DNA of 64,000 bases from NCBI GenBank assembly GCA_949128115.1, contig OX421962.1, positions 9,766,262-9,830,261 of the forward strand. The letters run 5' to 3'. Source of the stretch: Anaspis maculata (Eukaryota; Arthropoda; Insecta; Coleoptera; Scraptiidae). The notes under the pieces were generated by a model. That model was not told the DNA's origin. It was given only the letters and a program-made list of their open reading frames with translations, and searched no databases. Of the stretch, positions 21,207 to 31,112 are shown piece after piece (within the stretch, counting starts at the first letter, position 1; every line of letters begins with the position of its first letter). Both the position numbers and the translations under genes were made by a program.

Positions 21207-21866
21207 CAGGTGTATCACTTTCAAACGATCAAACTAGAGGACAAAATTCTCCTAGTCCTGCTGATTCAGAAAAATATTTACGCATTCGCTTGCTTCCTAA
21301 AAGAAAAGTTACTGTTTCAAAGTTCAATTTTTTCGTTTTTTTTGAACAATAAAACTAGTGATGTGAGTTCAGAAATTTTCCGTCTCCGGAAAAAAAAAAT
21401 TCCGGAAAATTTTCCGAGCGAAATTTGGAAATTTTCCAAAATTTCAAATTTGCCGCGAGTTTGAGAGTAAGAAGATGCGAATCAGTCTCGGATTCGGTGA
21501 ACTTAACTTCACTCCTCACTCTAATTGATGAAAAAATCTTGACAGATCAATGATACAATGTTAGAATGCTAGTAAGACTATTTATTTCCCATTTTCAAGT
21601 GCTTAAAATTATATTTTTGTGAATTAGGCTATTATTGCATCACAGTATATTATAATTATATAATATGCCTATTTGGTGTTGTTGAAATAGGAAAATTATG
21701 AACAAGACAACATGTCCAGTTTCAGTCAATTCTGAACCCTTGCGGAAAATTTCCGGAAATTTTCCGGAAAATTTCCGGAAAAATTTCCGAGTTTTAAATT
21801 TCCGGAAAATTTACATCACTAAATAAAACTCATGATCATGAATGGTTGAAACATTTTGACACCCTG
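21207..21866. mobile_element. Short CAGGTGTATCAC element split by a hAT MITE
   Basis: CAGGTGTATCACTTTCAAACG after TA at the left, and GTTGAAACATTTTGACACCCTG before TA at the right. With the 21356-21821 insertion and one TSD removed, the element would be only about 186 bp. Confidence 0.6.
21356..21821. mobile_element. hAT-type MITE with perfect 8-bp TSD
   Basis: The ends are TAGTGATGTGA and TTTACATCACTA, flanked by AATAAAAC on both sides (21348-21355 and 21822-21829). An 8-bp duplication with YAGTGATG-like ends is the signature of the hAT superfamily. The interior has repeated TTCCGGAAA blocks and no transposase. Confidence 0.85.
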
Positions 21867-21928
21867 TATCTTTTCCAGGAAGAAAGTGAGGTGTATGCAG
21901 GATTGCAGGGTGGTTCATCCTAGCGTAA

Positions 21929-22094
21929 AGGTGCGTTCAGTCAGCTTATTTAGCCGCAAGTTTTAATTTTAGTCGCAAGCACAGCGACGCCCATTGGCTC
22001 TTATGAACCAGCCTCCTCAGAACAGCCAATAAGCGATGCAGCGCTTACGGCTAAAAGTAAAACTTGCGGCTAAATAAGCTGACTGAACGCACCT
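21929..22094. mobile_element. 166-bp PIF/Harbinger-type hairpin MITE, copy 1
   Basis: AGGTGCGTTCAGTCAGCTTA at the left mirrors TAAGCTGACTGAACGCACCT at the right; the arms pair along nearly the full length. Flanks are TAA/TAA. Other family A copies read GCGTAATTATCCC at this point, so the empty site is visible and the 3-bp TAA duplication is direct. A TWA duplication is typical of PIF/Harbinger. Confidence 0.9.
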
Positions 22095-22254
22095 TAATTA
22101 TCCCATAGCGGCCTTACCGTTCAAGATAGGAAAAAAAGATGTAAGAAAAAAGTTATATGGTTTGATAAGACCTATGATCTGAAATTATTTTCAGCTTACA
22201 GTTTGTCCCATTTTGACGGATTGAACGAAGCGTCATTATTTTAAATGAAACATA

Positions 22255-23343
22255 CAGGGTGATCCGACTTCTATGTCATTGAACTTAAGGATCGATAGAG
22301 AATGAAAAATGAAGGGGACTTTCTCCAGGAAACATATTTGAAAATGTCTAATAACAGAGATACAGCCTTTCAAAGTTGGAAATAAATAATCGTTTCTTCC
22401 GCATAACTTCTGAACCGTTCAACCGATTTGATTCAAAACAGAACCAAAGGTTTGCTGAAATTATCCCCTGTCGAACAATCATAACATGTTCCATAAAAAA
22501 CTTTCAGGGGCGTAGACATTAGCGGGTGTCCCTACTTTCCCCCCCTATTTTTTACCCCCCTGGTTATTTTTGGAAACTGTTCATAATATGTAATATGTAT
22601 TGAATTCTACGTTCAATTTAGAAGAAAAAGTCACTCCCGCAAAATTTTGATTAGAGGCTTCGTTTAGGAGATATTTGAGTTTGCAATTTTGGAAAACATC
22701 CCGAAAGCGCCACTTTCCAGAGCCCAAATTGTTTTTTTTCCTGAAAATTTCTCGTGTTCTGGAAAAAATGGTGGTTTATCAACTTAGAAATTCTAGAAAA
22801 CCTATTTCAGCTGAGAAATCATGAGTTTTTTTTAGATTTTAATTTTCAGACCTTTGAAAGTTGTGCTTTTGAGATGTTTTCGAAACCTTCAATCCTAAAT
22901 ATCTCCCAAACAAAACGAGAAACAAAGCCTCTAATCAGAATTTTGCAAGAGTGATTTTTCCTTCAAAATTGAACGTAGAATTCAAAATTATGAACAGTTT
23001 CCAAAAATAACCAGGGGGGTAAAAAATAGGGGGGGGGGAAGGGGGGGGGAAGGGGTGTCCAGTAGGGACACCCGCTAATGTCTACGCCCCTGAAAGTTTT
23101 TTATGGAACATGTTATGATTGTTCGACAGGGGATAATTTCAGCAAACCTTTGGTTCTGTTTTGAATCAAATCGGTTGAACGGTTCAGAAGTTATGCGGAA
23201 GAAACGATTATTTATTTTCAACTTTGAAAGGCTGTATCTCTGTTGTTAGGCATTTCTCAAATATGTTTTCTGGAGAAAGTCCCCTTCATTTTTCATTCTC
23301 TATCGATCCCTTAATTTAATGACATAAAAGTCGGACCACCCTG
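22255..23343. mobile_element. CAGGGTG palindrome, family B copy 2 (1089 bp)
   Basis: CAGGGTGATCCGACTTCTATG pairs with CATAAAAGTCGGACCACCCTG. TA flanks the left; the right flank has mutated to TT. Shared family B blocks include CCGTTCAACCGATTTGATTC and GGGGCGTAGACATTAGCGGG. The middle has long G/C runs (23029-23055). Non-coding. Confidence 0.85.
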
Positions 23344-23699
23344 TTTGTACACATATTTTTTTGCATTTTTGTGTTCAGCTTTTTCAACTGTCTTATGCTT
23401 GTATTTTTGTTTTTCAATTGTGGGGCAGGGGCAGTGCTACCAACTAAAAATTGAAAAAATCAAACTTCATGATTTTCAAAGTATAATCAATTTCCGAGTC
23501 AATTTCACGGGTATCTGCATTAGAGCAAGCTATGGAAAAATTATTTTTTGTTGGTAGGAATGAGTAGGAATCCATAACCGTCGTCGCAGATAATTTGTGC
23601 AAATGTGGTATGTGAAAAGGTTAGGTATTGTGGCAGATGTCAGTCATGACACCCGTCGCGCGGTGTGATGCACATCAAGTCAAAATGTTTAGTTTTATT

Positions 23700-24249
23700 G
23701 GGGAAAACAGATAAACACGTGTTCCTCGGAGTGTAAATTTGCTGGACACCGTCTTCACTGGTTGGTGGGTCTTTGCTTGTGCTCTGGTTCTGGTAGTGGC
23801 GGCCAGTGAGCCAGTGTATAAAATGACGCCAAATGAAGTCAGCGGCAGCACTAAAGGGAAGAACAATTAATGAAAATGCCTGTCCAGTGGCCCCAGTGAG
23901 GTTGAGAAAATTCGCTTCCATGGACATTGATTTATGGAGTTGCACTGTACAAGACAAGACAGTCGAGACACGACGCGTGAGTGCACTCTGTGTTGGAAGA
24001 TCCTCTCAACATGAAATTATTGAGCATTTCATGTCCCTTCTTCATCTTCTTCTGGCTTGTATGCTGTTTTAGTGTTGTAGAGCACGTAGTACTTCCCACT
24101 ATCAGTCCTACTTCCCTTTAGTGCTGCCGCTGACTTCCTTTGGCGTCATTTTATACACTGGCTCACTGGCCGCCACTACCAAAGCACAAGTAACCGACGG
24201 TGTCCAGCTAATTGACACTCCGAGGAACACGTGTTTATCTGTTTTCCCC
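23700..24249. repeat. Inverted-repeat layer D
   Basis: GGGGAAAACAGATAAACACG at the left pairs with CGTGTTTATCTGTTTTCCCC at the right. Inside, CCAGTGTATAAAATGACGCC pairs with GGCGTCATTTTATACACTGG, and CTTTAGTGCTGCCGCTGACT pairs with the left copy. About 550 bp, no supported gene. Confidence 0.75.
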
Positions 24250-25388
24250 ACGAACCTGTAATATAGCTGGACTGCTAATACCCCAGATTCCCCCAACATT
24301 TTATGACCCCCCCTCTGGAAGTCGCCATCTTATTATGCACCAGTGGACTCAAACGTTTAGTGGCGGCCTCGATGGTAGCTCACAATTTGCAACCGAGAAG
24401 TTTTTTGTATTGATGACTGTGACTAGATATTCGATTTCATGAATATATAATTTTAGTGTGTATTGATATAATTTTTAGCTAAATTTGTTGCCGATCCATG
24501 AAGATTTGCAAGAGTTTACTGAAATTAAATAGAACGTTTGAAGTTCACTGGAATAGTTTTCGCTCGGTGACAGTTGTGCCTAGCTGTCAGTGCAGCCCGC
24601 CGTGCCCGCGCGCCGTCCGCCGTCTTGATTTCCGCGAGCTTGACGCGCGCCACTCTAACTGACACTGTCAGATGTTTTTGTTATTGTTGATGTTCGCGAC
24701 CATTTTTTCATCATTCGCGTCAAATTTGGTAAGTAAAAGCTAAAATTTTAAATATTTCATATCGTAAATAACGCAAATGTTTATTTATTCAGGAATAACA
24801 TGGAAAAAGGGCAACCGCGGCGCATCTGTGGAGGCGCTTATTGTTTTGTGCCGGGATGCCACAACAAGTTTCATGCTGCAAATCCGGGAGTCTTCTTCCA
24901 CAGCCACAGGTAAGAATTTCACACCTCAAGTTGTGTACCCCATTGAAATATGCGATATTTTTCCAGAATTCCTATAAGCAACAATAGAAGTCACTGGCTA
25001 GTCGCTATTCACAGGATGGAGGAGGAAGCCTGTAATGTAGTGTAGTGATTGGTGGAGCATGTTTGTTTAGAACACTTTGGCAAAAATGATTTCTGGCGCG
25101 GTGGCGCAATAAAGTTGTTGAAAAGTAATGCTGTATCTACTTTTACTGCCTGCAAGAACACCTCCGACCTCCGCATAACCAACCACTGTCACTGGTGACG
25201 TCTCTCGTGACGTCTATTGAAAATTTTAGGTTAAAATGACAATGCCAATACTTTATAAATCATGTCATCTACACCATTGTGCCAACCCTTGAAAACCAAA
25301 ACCCAACGTCAACATAATCTCATGGCGGCGCCCGCTTGGCGTCATTTCCCCCTCTGTTATCATCTGTCCAGCTATATTACAGGTTCGT
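24250..25388. repeat. Inverted-repeat layer E around a THAP pseudogene
   Basis: ACGAACCTGTAATATAGCTGGAC-type left end (24250-24272) pairs with GTCCAGCTATATTACAGG and TTCGT at 25366-25388. Only the outer part of about 23 bp is clearly inverted. It is bordered on both sides by TTTTCCCC sequence shared with layer D. Confidence 0.7.
24800..25199 (+). pseudogene. THAP-type zinc finger gene remnant with two introns
   Basis: A non-coding first exon ends at 24728 (GTAAGT donor). An intron of 64 bp leads to ATG at 24800; a second intron of 57 bp (24910-24966, GTAAGA...TTCCAG) splits the domain. The reading has the THAP C2CH order: CFVPGC near the start, FFHSHR, the conserved Trp in SHWLVAIHR, then CLEHF and, further on, a DF..LLKSNAVSTF end (the family's C-terminal AVPTF-like motif). 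Two adjacent in-frame stops (TAG TGA at 25043-25048) interrupt the domain before CLEHF, so the gene is broken. The 64- and 57-bp introns resemble those of Elp4. THAP fingers bind DNA and occur in P-type transposases and derived host proteins. A GC-rich stretch (24590-24660) upstream may be its old promoter. Confidence 0.75.
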
Positions 25389-25521
25389 GGTTTTCCCCAA
25401 TAGGTCGTATCGACGTGACGTCACGCTCCTGAAAATCGGCCATATTGTAGGAGCTAATCAAACTGACTTTTATCACATCAACTAGAGTGTCACAAAGTTC
25501 ATGTTTTCAATGACCCAGAAG

Positions 25522-25780
25522 ATGGTAGTTTGCTCTGCTCGCTGTGTATATGGCTGTTCGGCCACCTACTTCCGCATGGGAGCATCGGTTTTCACTGTTT
25601 TGGACTACCCTGAAGTGTTGATATCCCGTGGAGATCGAGCGCAGGAATGATCTGAACAACGGAAATCCTGATGGCTTTATCGAGCAAGTCGAAGAAATTA
25701 TCTCAACAGAAAGTTCACAAGAGACTTGAAAGCTTGCAGAGAACACTTCTTGCGTGCGGTAGGTCGTGTGCTTCTTCTGC
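25522..25780 (+). pseudogene. Second, frameshifted THAP finger remnant
   Basis: ATG at 25522 is followed by MVVCSARCVYGCSA, which contains the THAP CxxxC start (CVYGC). The FH motif (IGFHCFGLP) then appears in another frame, and the ACREHF (C-x2-H) end at about 25731-25748 in yet another. So the domain is complete in order but broken by frameshifts. It lies inside the 23483-26312 element but outside layer E. It is not a duplicate of the 24800 copy at nucleotide level. Confidence 0.6.
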
Positions 25781-26521
25781 TTTATGGGCTATGAGTTGCT
25801 TGACTGAGAACGTTTCTGTACCCAACACAAGTAGCCTACAAGGGCATCCCGCGTTGTGTTTTTGCATCATATCCAATGTGTAGTCGAGATTTTGATTTAC
25901 CGGCTCAAATGGGTCACACTACAAACACAGCACCGCAAGTTTCTACTCGCGGCTGGGCAAATCATCGTTAGCAAGCGTCTTGCTGTAATTGCTTGACAAC
26001 TTCGACAATCATGTCAGTCTTGATGTAGGTATGTGACAAATCTAAATCTCAGTCAGCTGTTTTTGATTAGCTTCCACAAAATGGCCGCCTCGTCGATATC
26101 ACCTATAAAACTAAACATTTTGACTTGATGTGCATCACACCGCGCGACGGGTGTCATGACTGACATCTGCCACAATACCTACCTAACCTTTTCACATAAC
26201 ACATTTACACAAACTTTCTGCGACGACGGTTATGGATTCCTACTCATTCCTACCAACAAAAAATATTTTTTCCATAGCTTGCTCTAATGCAGATACCCGT
26301 GAAATTGATTATACATATCAATCATATCATAACTAACTTTTTTCAAATGGCATGCCCCCAATTTTATAACGTTATCCGATACATTTTTGTTATCCTTTTT
26401 CGTTTTTACTAGGGGTACCCTTCCCTTGACCCTTCCCCTAAACTCGAGCCTGAACTTCATATTTTCCGAGACAATCGGAAGTTTTCACGACATTTGCTAT
26501 TTTTGTGACTTTTTTTGTCAA

Positions 26522-26552
26522 ATAATGATAATAATAATAATAATAATAATAA
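26522..26552. repeat. (AAT)n microsatellite
   Basis: Nine or so consecutive AAT/ATA units within an inverted segment of the composite element. Confidence 0.9.
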
Positions 26553-26967
26553 TTGAGTCGGCCGTGATGAATGACACTAATGACAGACAAGCCAAAAAGT
26601 ACGCAGGTGTCAGTTAGTCAGTCTGAATATTGTCGAACACGGAAAAATGGCTGTACGCGAGAGGAAATGATTGATCGGCCGACTCAAACTTCTGATTATC
26701 TCGAAAAATATGAAGTTCAAGGATAGCCGAAAGGATAGCTATCGGATAATAAAAGCTATCGGATCGAGTTATAAAATTAGGGGCATGCCATTTGAAAAAA
26801 ATGAGTTATGATACTTTGAATATTTTAAAGTTTGATTTTTTATTATGAACGCCAAGAATACATCATAAAATATATTAAAAAAATATATACATATCATAAT
26901 CGCAACATTTTGACATTGGGATATTGGTCCTTGACTTGACTATCACTGTGTCAAATTTCATTTCTTA

Positions 26968-27133
26968 AGGTGCGTTCAGTCAGCTTATTCAGCCGCAAGT
27001 TTTAATTTTAGTCGCAAGGGCAGCGACGCCCATTGGCTCTGACGAACCAGCCTCCTCAGAACAGCCAATAAGCGATGCAGCGCTTACGACTAAAATTAAA
27101 ACTTGCGGCTAAATAAGCTGACTGAACGCACCT
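26968..27133. mobile_element. 166-bp PIF/Harbinger-type hairpin MITE, copy 2
   Basis: Same ends as 21929-22094. Flanks are TTA/TTA. The family A copies at 6818 and 30648 read CTCTTAGTTT at this place, showing the uninterrupted target. Confidence 0.9.
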
Positions 27134-27486
27134 TTAGTTTTGAAAAGCAAGGCCGCTGCAATTTTTTTAAGCAAAGTGAGCACTGTGAAAATGCGTTTTT
27201 TTTTCAGTTTTCAATTTTTAGTTGGTAGCACTTCCACACAATTGAAAAACAAAAATATAGGCATATGACAGTTGAAAAAGCTGGACACGAAAATGCAAAA
27301 AAATATAGGTGTTCCATTAAAAAAATTAACGTTTCGGCAGTCCCGTCAAAATGGGACACCCGTCTGTATAGCTGAAAATAATTTTAGATCATAAGTCTCA
27401 TCAAACCATATTATATTAACATCTTTTTCTTCTATCTTGAACGATAAGACCGGTATGGGATAATCACGCTAGGATGGACCATCCTG

Positions 27487-27881
27487 TATAATAGGTATGT
27501 GAAATTTTTCTGAATCAGGAGGACTAGGAGCATCTATTCCTAAAGTTTGATTGCTTAGAAGTGGGACACCTGTAGATATGTAGGTAGGGAAGAATCCTCG
27601 TAGGTCCCACATAATGTGTAAACTATTTTGTGACATTTATTTTGATAATATAAATATCAAGTGTCACCACACCACAGAGCAATCAAGCGACGAAAGAAAT
27701 TTTGAGCAACTTCCTTCGTCAGTCTGAGCCGATGTCTGGCTGCTGTTAGAATAAAAGAGAGCTCTAAATCTGGTCGAGAAATCTGGTACATATCAAAGAG
27801 TTGTGTTGAAGCCGCGATTTAAATATTTTCAGTGAATAGAAGGCTTAGATTTTGAACGTCAAGGCTCTGACGTACGACATA
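27487..27881. other. No recognisable gene
   Basis: Contains a 'gggacacctgta' end-like sequence near 27562 with no partner found; otherwise unique A/T-rich DNA. Confidence 0.4.
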
Positions 27882-28144
27882 CAGGGTGGTACAACTGCTA
27901 CGTGAGACACCCACCTGTCGACGACGGCCTGCCTTTTGGGCGCGTTGAGGTCGGACGGATGGTGCTGCAAAGGCGACAGTCCCGGGGGCTGTGGGACGGC
28001 GGGGGGGACGGTCCCTCCACCGTCGAGGCAACCCCCCGGACCAGAGCCGGCTCGATCCAGCGTGTCTCAAAATGCTTTTTGAACAAAATCGCGCGCACTT
28101 CAATTACGTCTCATCACACGCGCCGGCCTTTGTGAAACACCCTG
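27882..28144. mobile_element. GC-rich CAGGGTG element, 263 bp
   Basis: CAGGGTGGTACAAC at the left and GTGAAACACCCTG at the right, TA on both sides (27880-27881, 28145-28146). Unlike every other CAGGGTG element here the interior is strongly GC- and CpG-rich (GGGGGGACGGTCCCTCC) and only partly palindromic. Confidence 0.7.
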
Positions 28145-29040
28145 TACACAACATAACCTTCCTCGTTATAAAAACACGCACACACGCACCACTACTACGA
28201 CTACTATTACTACAGAAGAAAAAAAACGGTCGTCTTTTCAGTCTTTCAAGTCACCCACACGTCTCTCGCCCTCACTGCGTCGTATCCATGTGCATTTTGA
28301 GCACTCGAAAACATGTGCGTTTTGACATTTCCGGGGGAAGGAGGTGTGGGGGGAGAATCGTTACAACTTTTGCATAGTGGGCCGTGAATCTGGTGTCATT
28401 CGTGTAGTAAACAAAACGGCAAACTCGCGACTCTCCGGGCTCTTTTTTCAAAGTGCCGGCCTCGCAGACGACCAAGTGATGAATTAAACTGGCGGTGAAA
28501 AGGCCCCGGCGAAGCGTAGGTGAAATGTTTGGTTAGGTCCTTGTCACTTTTTGCACTCTCGGAATGTTTATGTTAGGAACACACTCGCTGGAGAGCCGTT
28601 GATCGGAGAGGAAGTGCCGAAGAACTTGGGGGAGTTTTGCTGTCGGTGGCGTCGGGAACACACGAAATTGAATTTTGTGACGGGCGTCGGGACGCTGCGG
28701 AGCGGTTCCGAGACGAGTTTCACAATAACGGGGGTCGAGACGGCGATGGGAAACAAACGAACGCGGAGCTGTGACTTTCGCTTGTTGTGGACACGGCCAT
28801 CTTGGTTGTGTAGCGTGCCAGTACTGCCACCTGCCAAATGCAATGATCGGTGCCTGCCTGCTTGATCGTCGCGTGCGCGTCCTCACGACTGTGCACGAAC
28901 GGCACACGAGCGCGGCACGCAGGGCCGTGTTTGAATTTTTTCGCGGCCAGGGTTCGGATCGGCCGCCGCCGCGCCTCGGCCGGCGTAGGGGGCGGCAGTG
29001 GCTTCCCCACTGGGCCCACTAGACCAGGGTTGGTTGTTTA
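28145..29040. promoter_or_regulatory. CpG-rich region, candidate promoter or 5' exon
   Basis: GC and CpG content rise well above the rest of the window, especially 28560-29030. Open frames of 83-124 codons occur on both strands, as GC-rich DNA lacks stops. None shows a recognisable domain. The sequence AAGATGGCCG on the minus strand (about 28795-28805) resembles a YY1-type site. A promoter and first exon of a gene reading out of the window's repeats is possible. An imported GC-rich segment is the alternative. Confidence 0.35.
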
Positions 29041-29229
29041 AAAACAAAATGTCTCAAACAAATGTGTTGAATTGTTTGAAACATGTTTTTTACTTCTCAT
29101 CGAATTCTTCAAAAAATGAGAAGTAAGTAAGGTAATCGCGAAAAAAATAATATAAAATTCTTATTCGTTTTTTGGACTCCCCGTATGCTAGAACATCTGT
29201 CGAAAAAAATTCCGTATCGGTCGGTCTGT

Positions 29230-29580
29230 ATTAGGTGTCCCGAAATTAATGCAACAAAATTCACAGGGAGCTAGAAAATTGAAAAATAAGGCGACTTTCC
29301 CAATAAAAGTACCCTCGCAAACGTAATAACGGAGATACAGGTCTTCAAAGTTGATATTTAAAAACAGTTTTTTTTCACAACATTTGAACCGTTCAACCGA
29401 TTTCATTTAGATGCAAACCAAAGTTTACTAAATTAGATCTCTATTAAACAATGACCACACATTTCATCAAACATTTTTAGGGGCGAAGATAATAAGGGGT
29501 ACCTTCCCCCTTTTTCCCTCTATTTTTCCTATAAACCTGTTCCTATTCCCTAAACCTATAATAAAAAATTGTTTCCAGCT
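29230..29580. mobile_element. Family B palindrome, left half only
   Basis: Left-arm order of family B: TAGGTGTCCCGAAATTAATG, AACGGAGATACAGG, TTTGAACCGTTCAACCGATT and GGGGCGAAGATAATAAGGGG. The right half is missing; family A copy 3 follows directly. Confidence 0.65.
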
Positions 29581-29583
29581 ATA

Positions 29584-30876
29584 CAGGTTGCCCCATTTTG
29601 ACGGGATCAACGAAACGTCAATTTTTTTGAATGGAACACCCTATATTTTTTTGCATTTTCATATTCAACTTTTTCAATTGTCTTATGCCTGCATTTTTGT
29701 TTTTCAATTGTGTGGTAGTGCTACCAACTAAAAATTAAAAACTGAAAAAAATCGCATTTTCACAGTTTTCCTGAAAAAATCGTAGCGGCCTTGCTTTTCT
29801 AAACTAAGAGATGAAACTTGACATGGTGATAGTCAAGTCAAAGACCAATTACCCAATGTCAAAAAAGTGCGATTTCTTGATACAGGGTGTTCGAAAAAAA
29901 CATCAAACTTTATAATTTTCAAAGTATCATAACTCATTTTTTTCAAATGGCATGCCCCTAATTTTATATTGTTATCTGATAGCTTTTCTTATCCTCTTTC
30001 ATTTTTTTAAAAGTACCCTACCCTTGAACTCCATTTTTCTTGAAATAATCGAGAATTTCCACAAAATTTGATATTTTTGGGGTTTTTTCAAAACTTGAGT
30101 TGGCCGTGATGAATGACAGACAAGCCAAATAGTACGCAACTCCCAGTTAGTCAGTCTGACTATTTTAGAATAAAGAAAAATGATTTTACGCGAGAGGAAA
30201 TGATTGATATGATATTCTGGTACTAATCCAGATATCCAAGATCCCAATTTGTTTTCTTTTTGCGTTGAAGAAATTTTTTTTGTCGACAATATTCAGACTG
30301 ACTAACTGACAGCTGCGTACTATTTGGCTTGCCTGTCATTCATCACGGCCAACTCAATTCTTGGGGAAAAAAAACAAAAAAAATAGCACATTTTGTGGAA
30401 ATTTCCGATTATTTCCAAAAAAAATGAATTCTAAGGGTAGAGTACCCCTTGTAAAAATGAAAAAGGATGAAAAAGCTATCAGATAACATTATAAAATTAG
30501 GGGCATGCAATTTGAAAAAGATGAGTTATGATACTTTGAAAATTATAAAGTTTGATGTTTTTTTGAAAACGCTCTATATCAAGAAATCGGAATTTTTTGA
30601 CATTGGGATATTGGTCTTTGACTTGACTATCACCATGTCAAGTTTCATCTCTTAGTTTTGAAAAGCAAGGCCACTACGATTTTTTCAAGCAAACTGTGAA
30701 AATGCGATTGTTTCAGTTTTTAATTTTCAGTTGGTGGCACTGCCTCACAATTGAAAAACAAAAATACAGGCATAAAAGACAGTTAAAAAGTTGAACATGG
30801 AAATGCAGAAAAATATAGGGTGTTTTATTTAAAAAAAATTGACGTTTCGTTAATCCCGTCAAAATGGGAGACCCTG
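29584..30876. mobile_element. CAGG-ended palindrome, family A copy 3 (1293 bp)
   Basis: CAGGTTGCCCCATTTTGACGG at the left pairs with CCGTCAAAATGGGAGACCCTG at the right; TA flanks. Inner pairs include GATGAATGACAGACAAGCC with GGCTTGCCTGTCATTCATC. The dyad is near 30232. The following 30877-31011 segment is the outer right arm of a longer family A form (CGCTAGGATGGGCCACC). Confidence 0.8.
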
Positions 30877-31112
30877 TATATCTGAAAATAATCTTAGGTT
30901 ATAGGTGTCAAGGTCTCATCAAACCATATAGCTTTTCTCTCACATCTTTTCCTCTATCTTGGAACGGTAAGACCGCTATGGGATAATTACGCTAGGATGG
31001 GCCACCCCCTGTATGTACAGGTTGTCCAGCTTAAACGTCATTAAATTCAAGGATCGATAGAGAATCAAAAATTTAGGGGACTTTTTCCAGAAAACATATT
31101 TGAGAAATAGCC

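Larger units (their letters stand above)
23483..26312. mobile_element. 2.8-kb inverted-repeat element carrying THAP remnants
   Basis: Arms of about 215 bp: CACGGGTATCTGCATTAGAG to CATCAAGTCAAAATGTTTAG at the left, and their reverse complement at 26101-26312. It interrupts family A between GATTTTCAAAGTAT and ATCATAACTAAC. It holds two further inverted-repeat layers and two decayed THAP-finger genes. P-superfamily transposons encode THAP fingers, so a P-like origin is possible. No catalytic domain is left to confirm it. Confidence 0.65.
21906..27486. mobile_element. Composite family A palindrome, 5.6 kb with nested insertions
   Basis: The left arm starts CAGGGTGGTTCATCCTAGCG; the right arm ends CGCTAGGATGGACCATCCTG before TA. 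Arm blocks match the 6019-7164 and 29584-30876 copies. Into it are inserted a Harbinger-type MITE (21929), a family B palindrome (22255), an inverted-repeat element with THAP remnants (23483-26312) and a second MITE (26968). About 1.3 kb of true family A sequence remains, which fits the size of the other copies. Confidence 0.7.

Noticed and set aside
25108..25113. AATAAA after the THAP stop codons as a polyadenylation signal
   Set aside because: The THAP reading continues in frame through it (GCA ATA AAG), so it is coding sequence of the former gene.
28533..29019. Open frames of 83-124 codons on both strands
   Set aside because: GC-rich DNA rarely contains stop codons; the frames overlap in opposite directions and have no motif.
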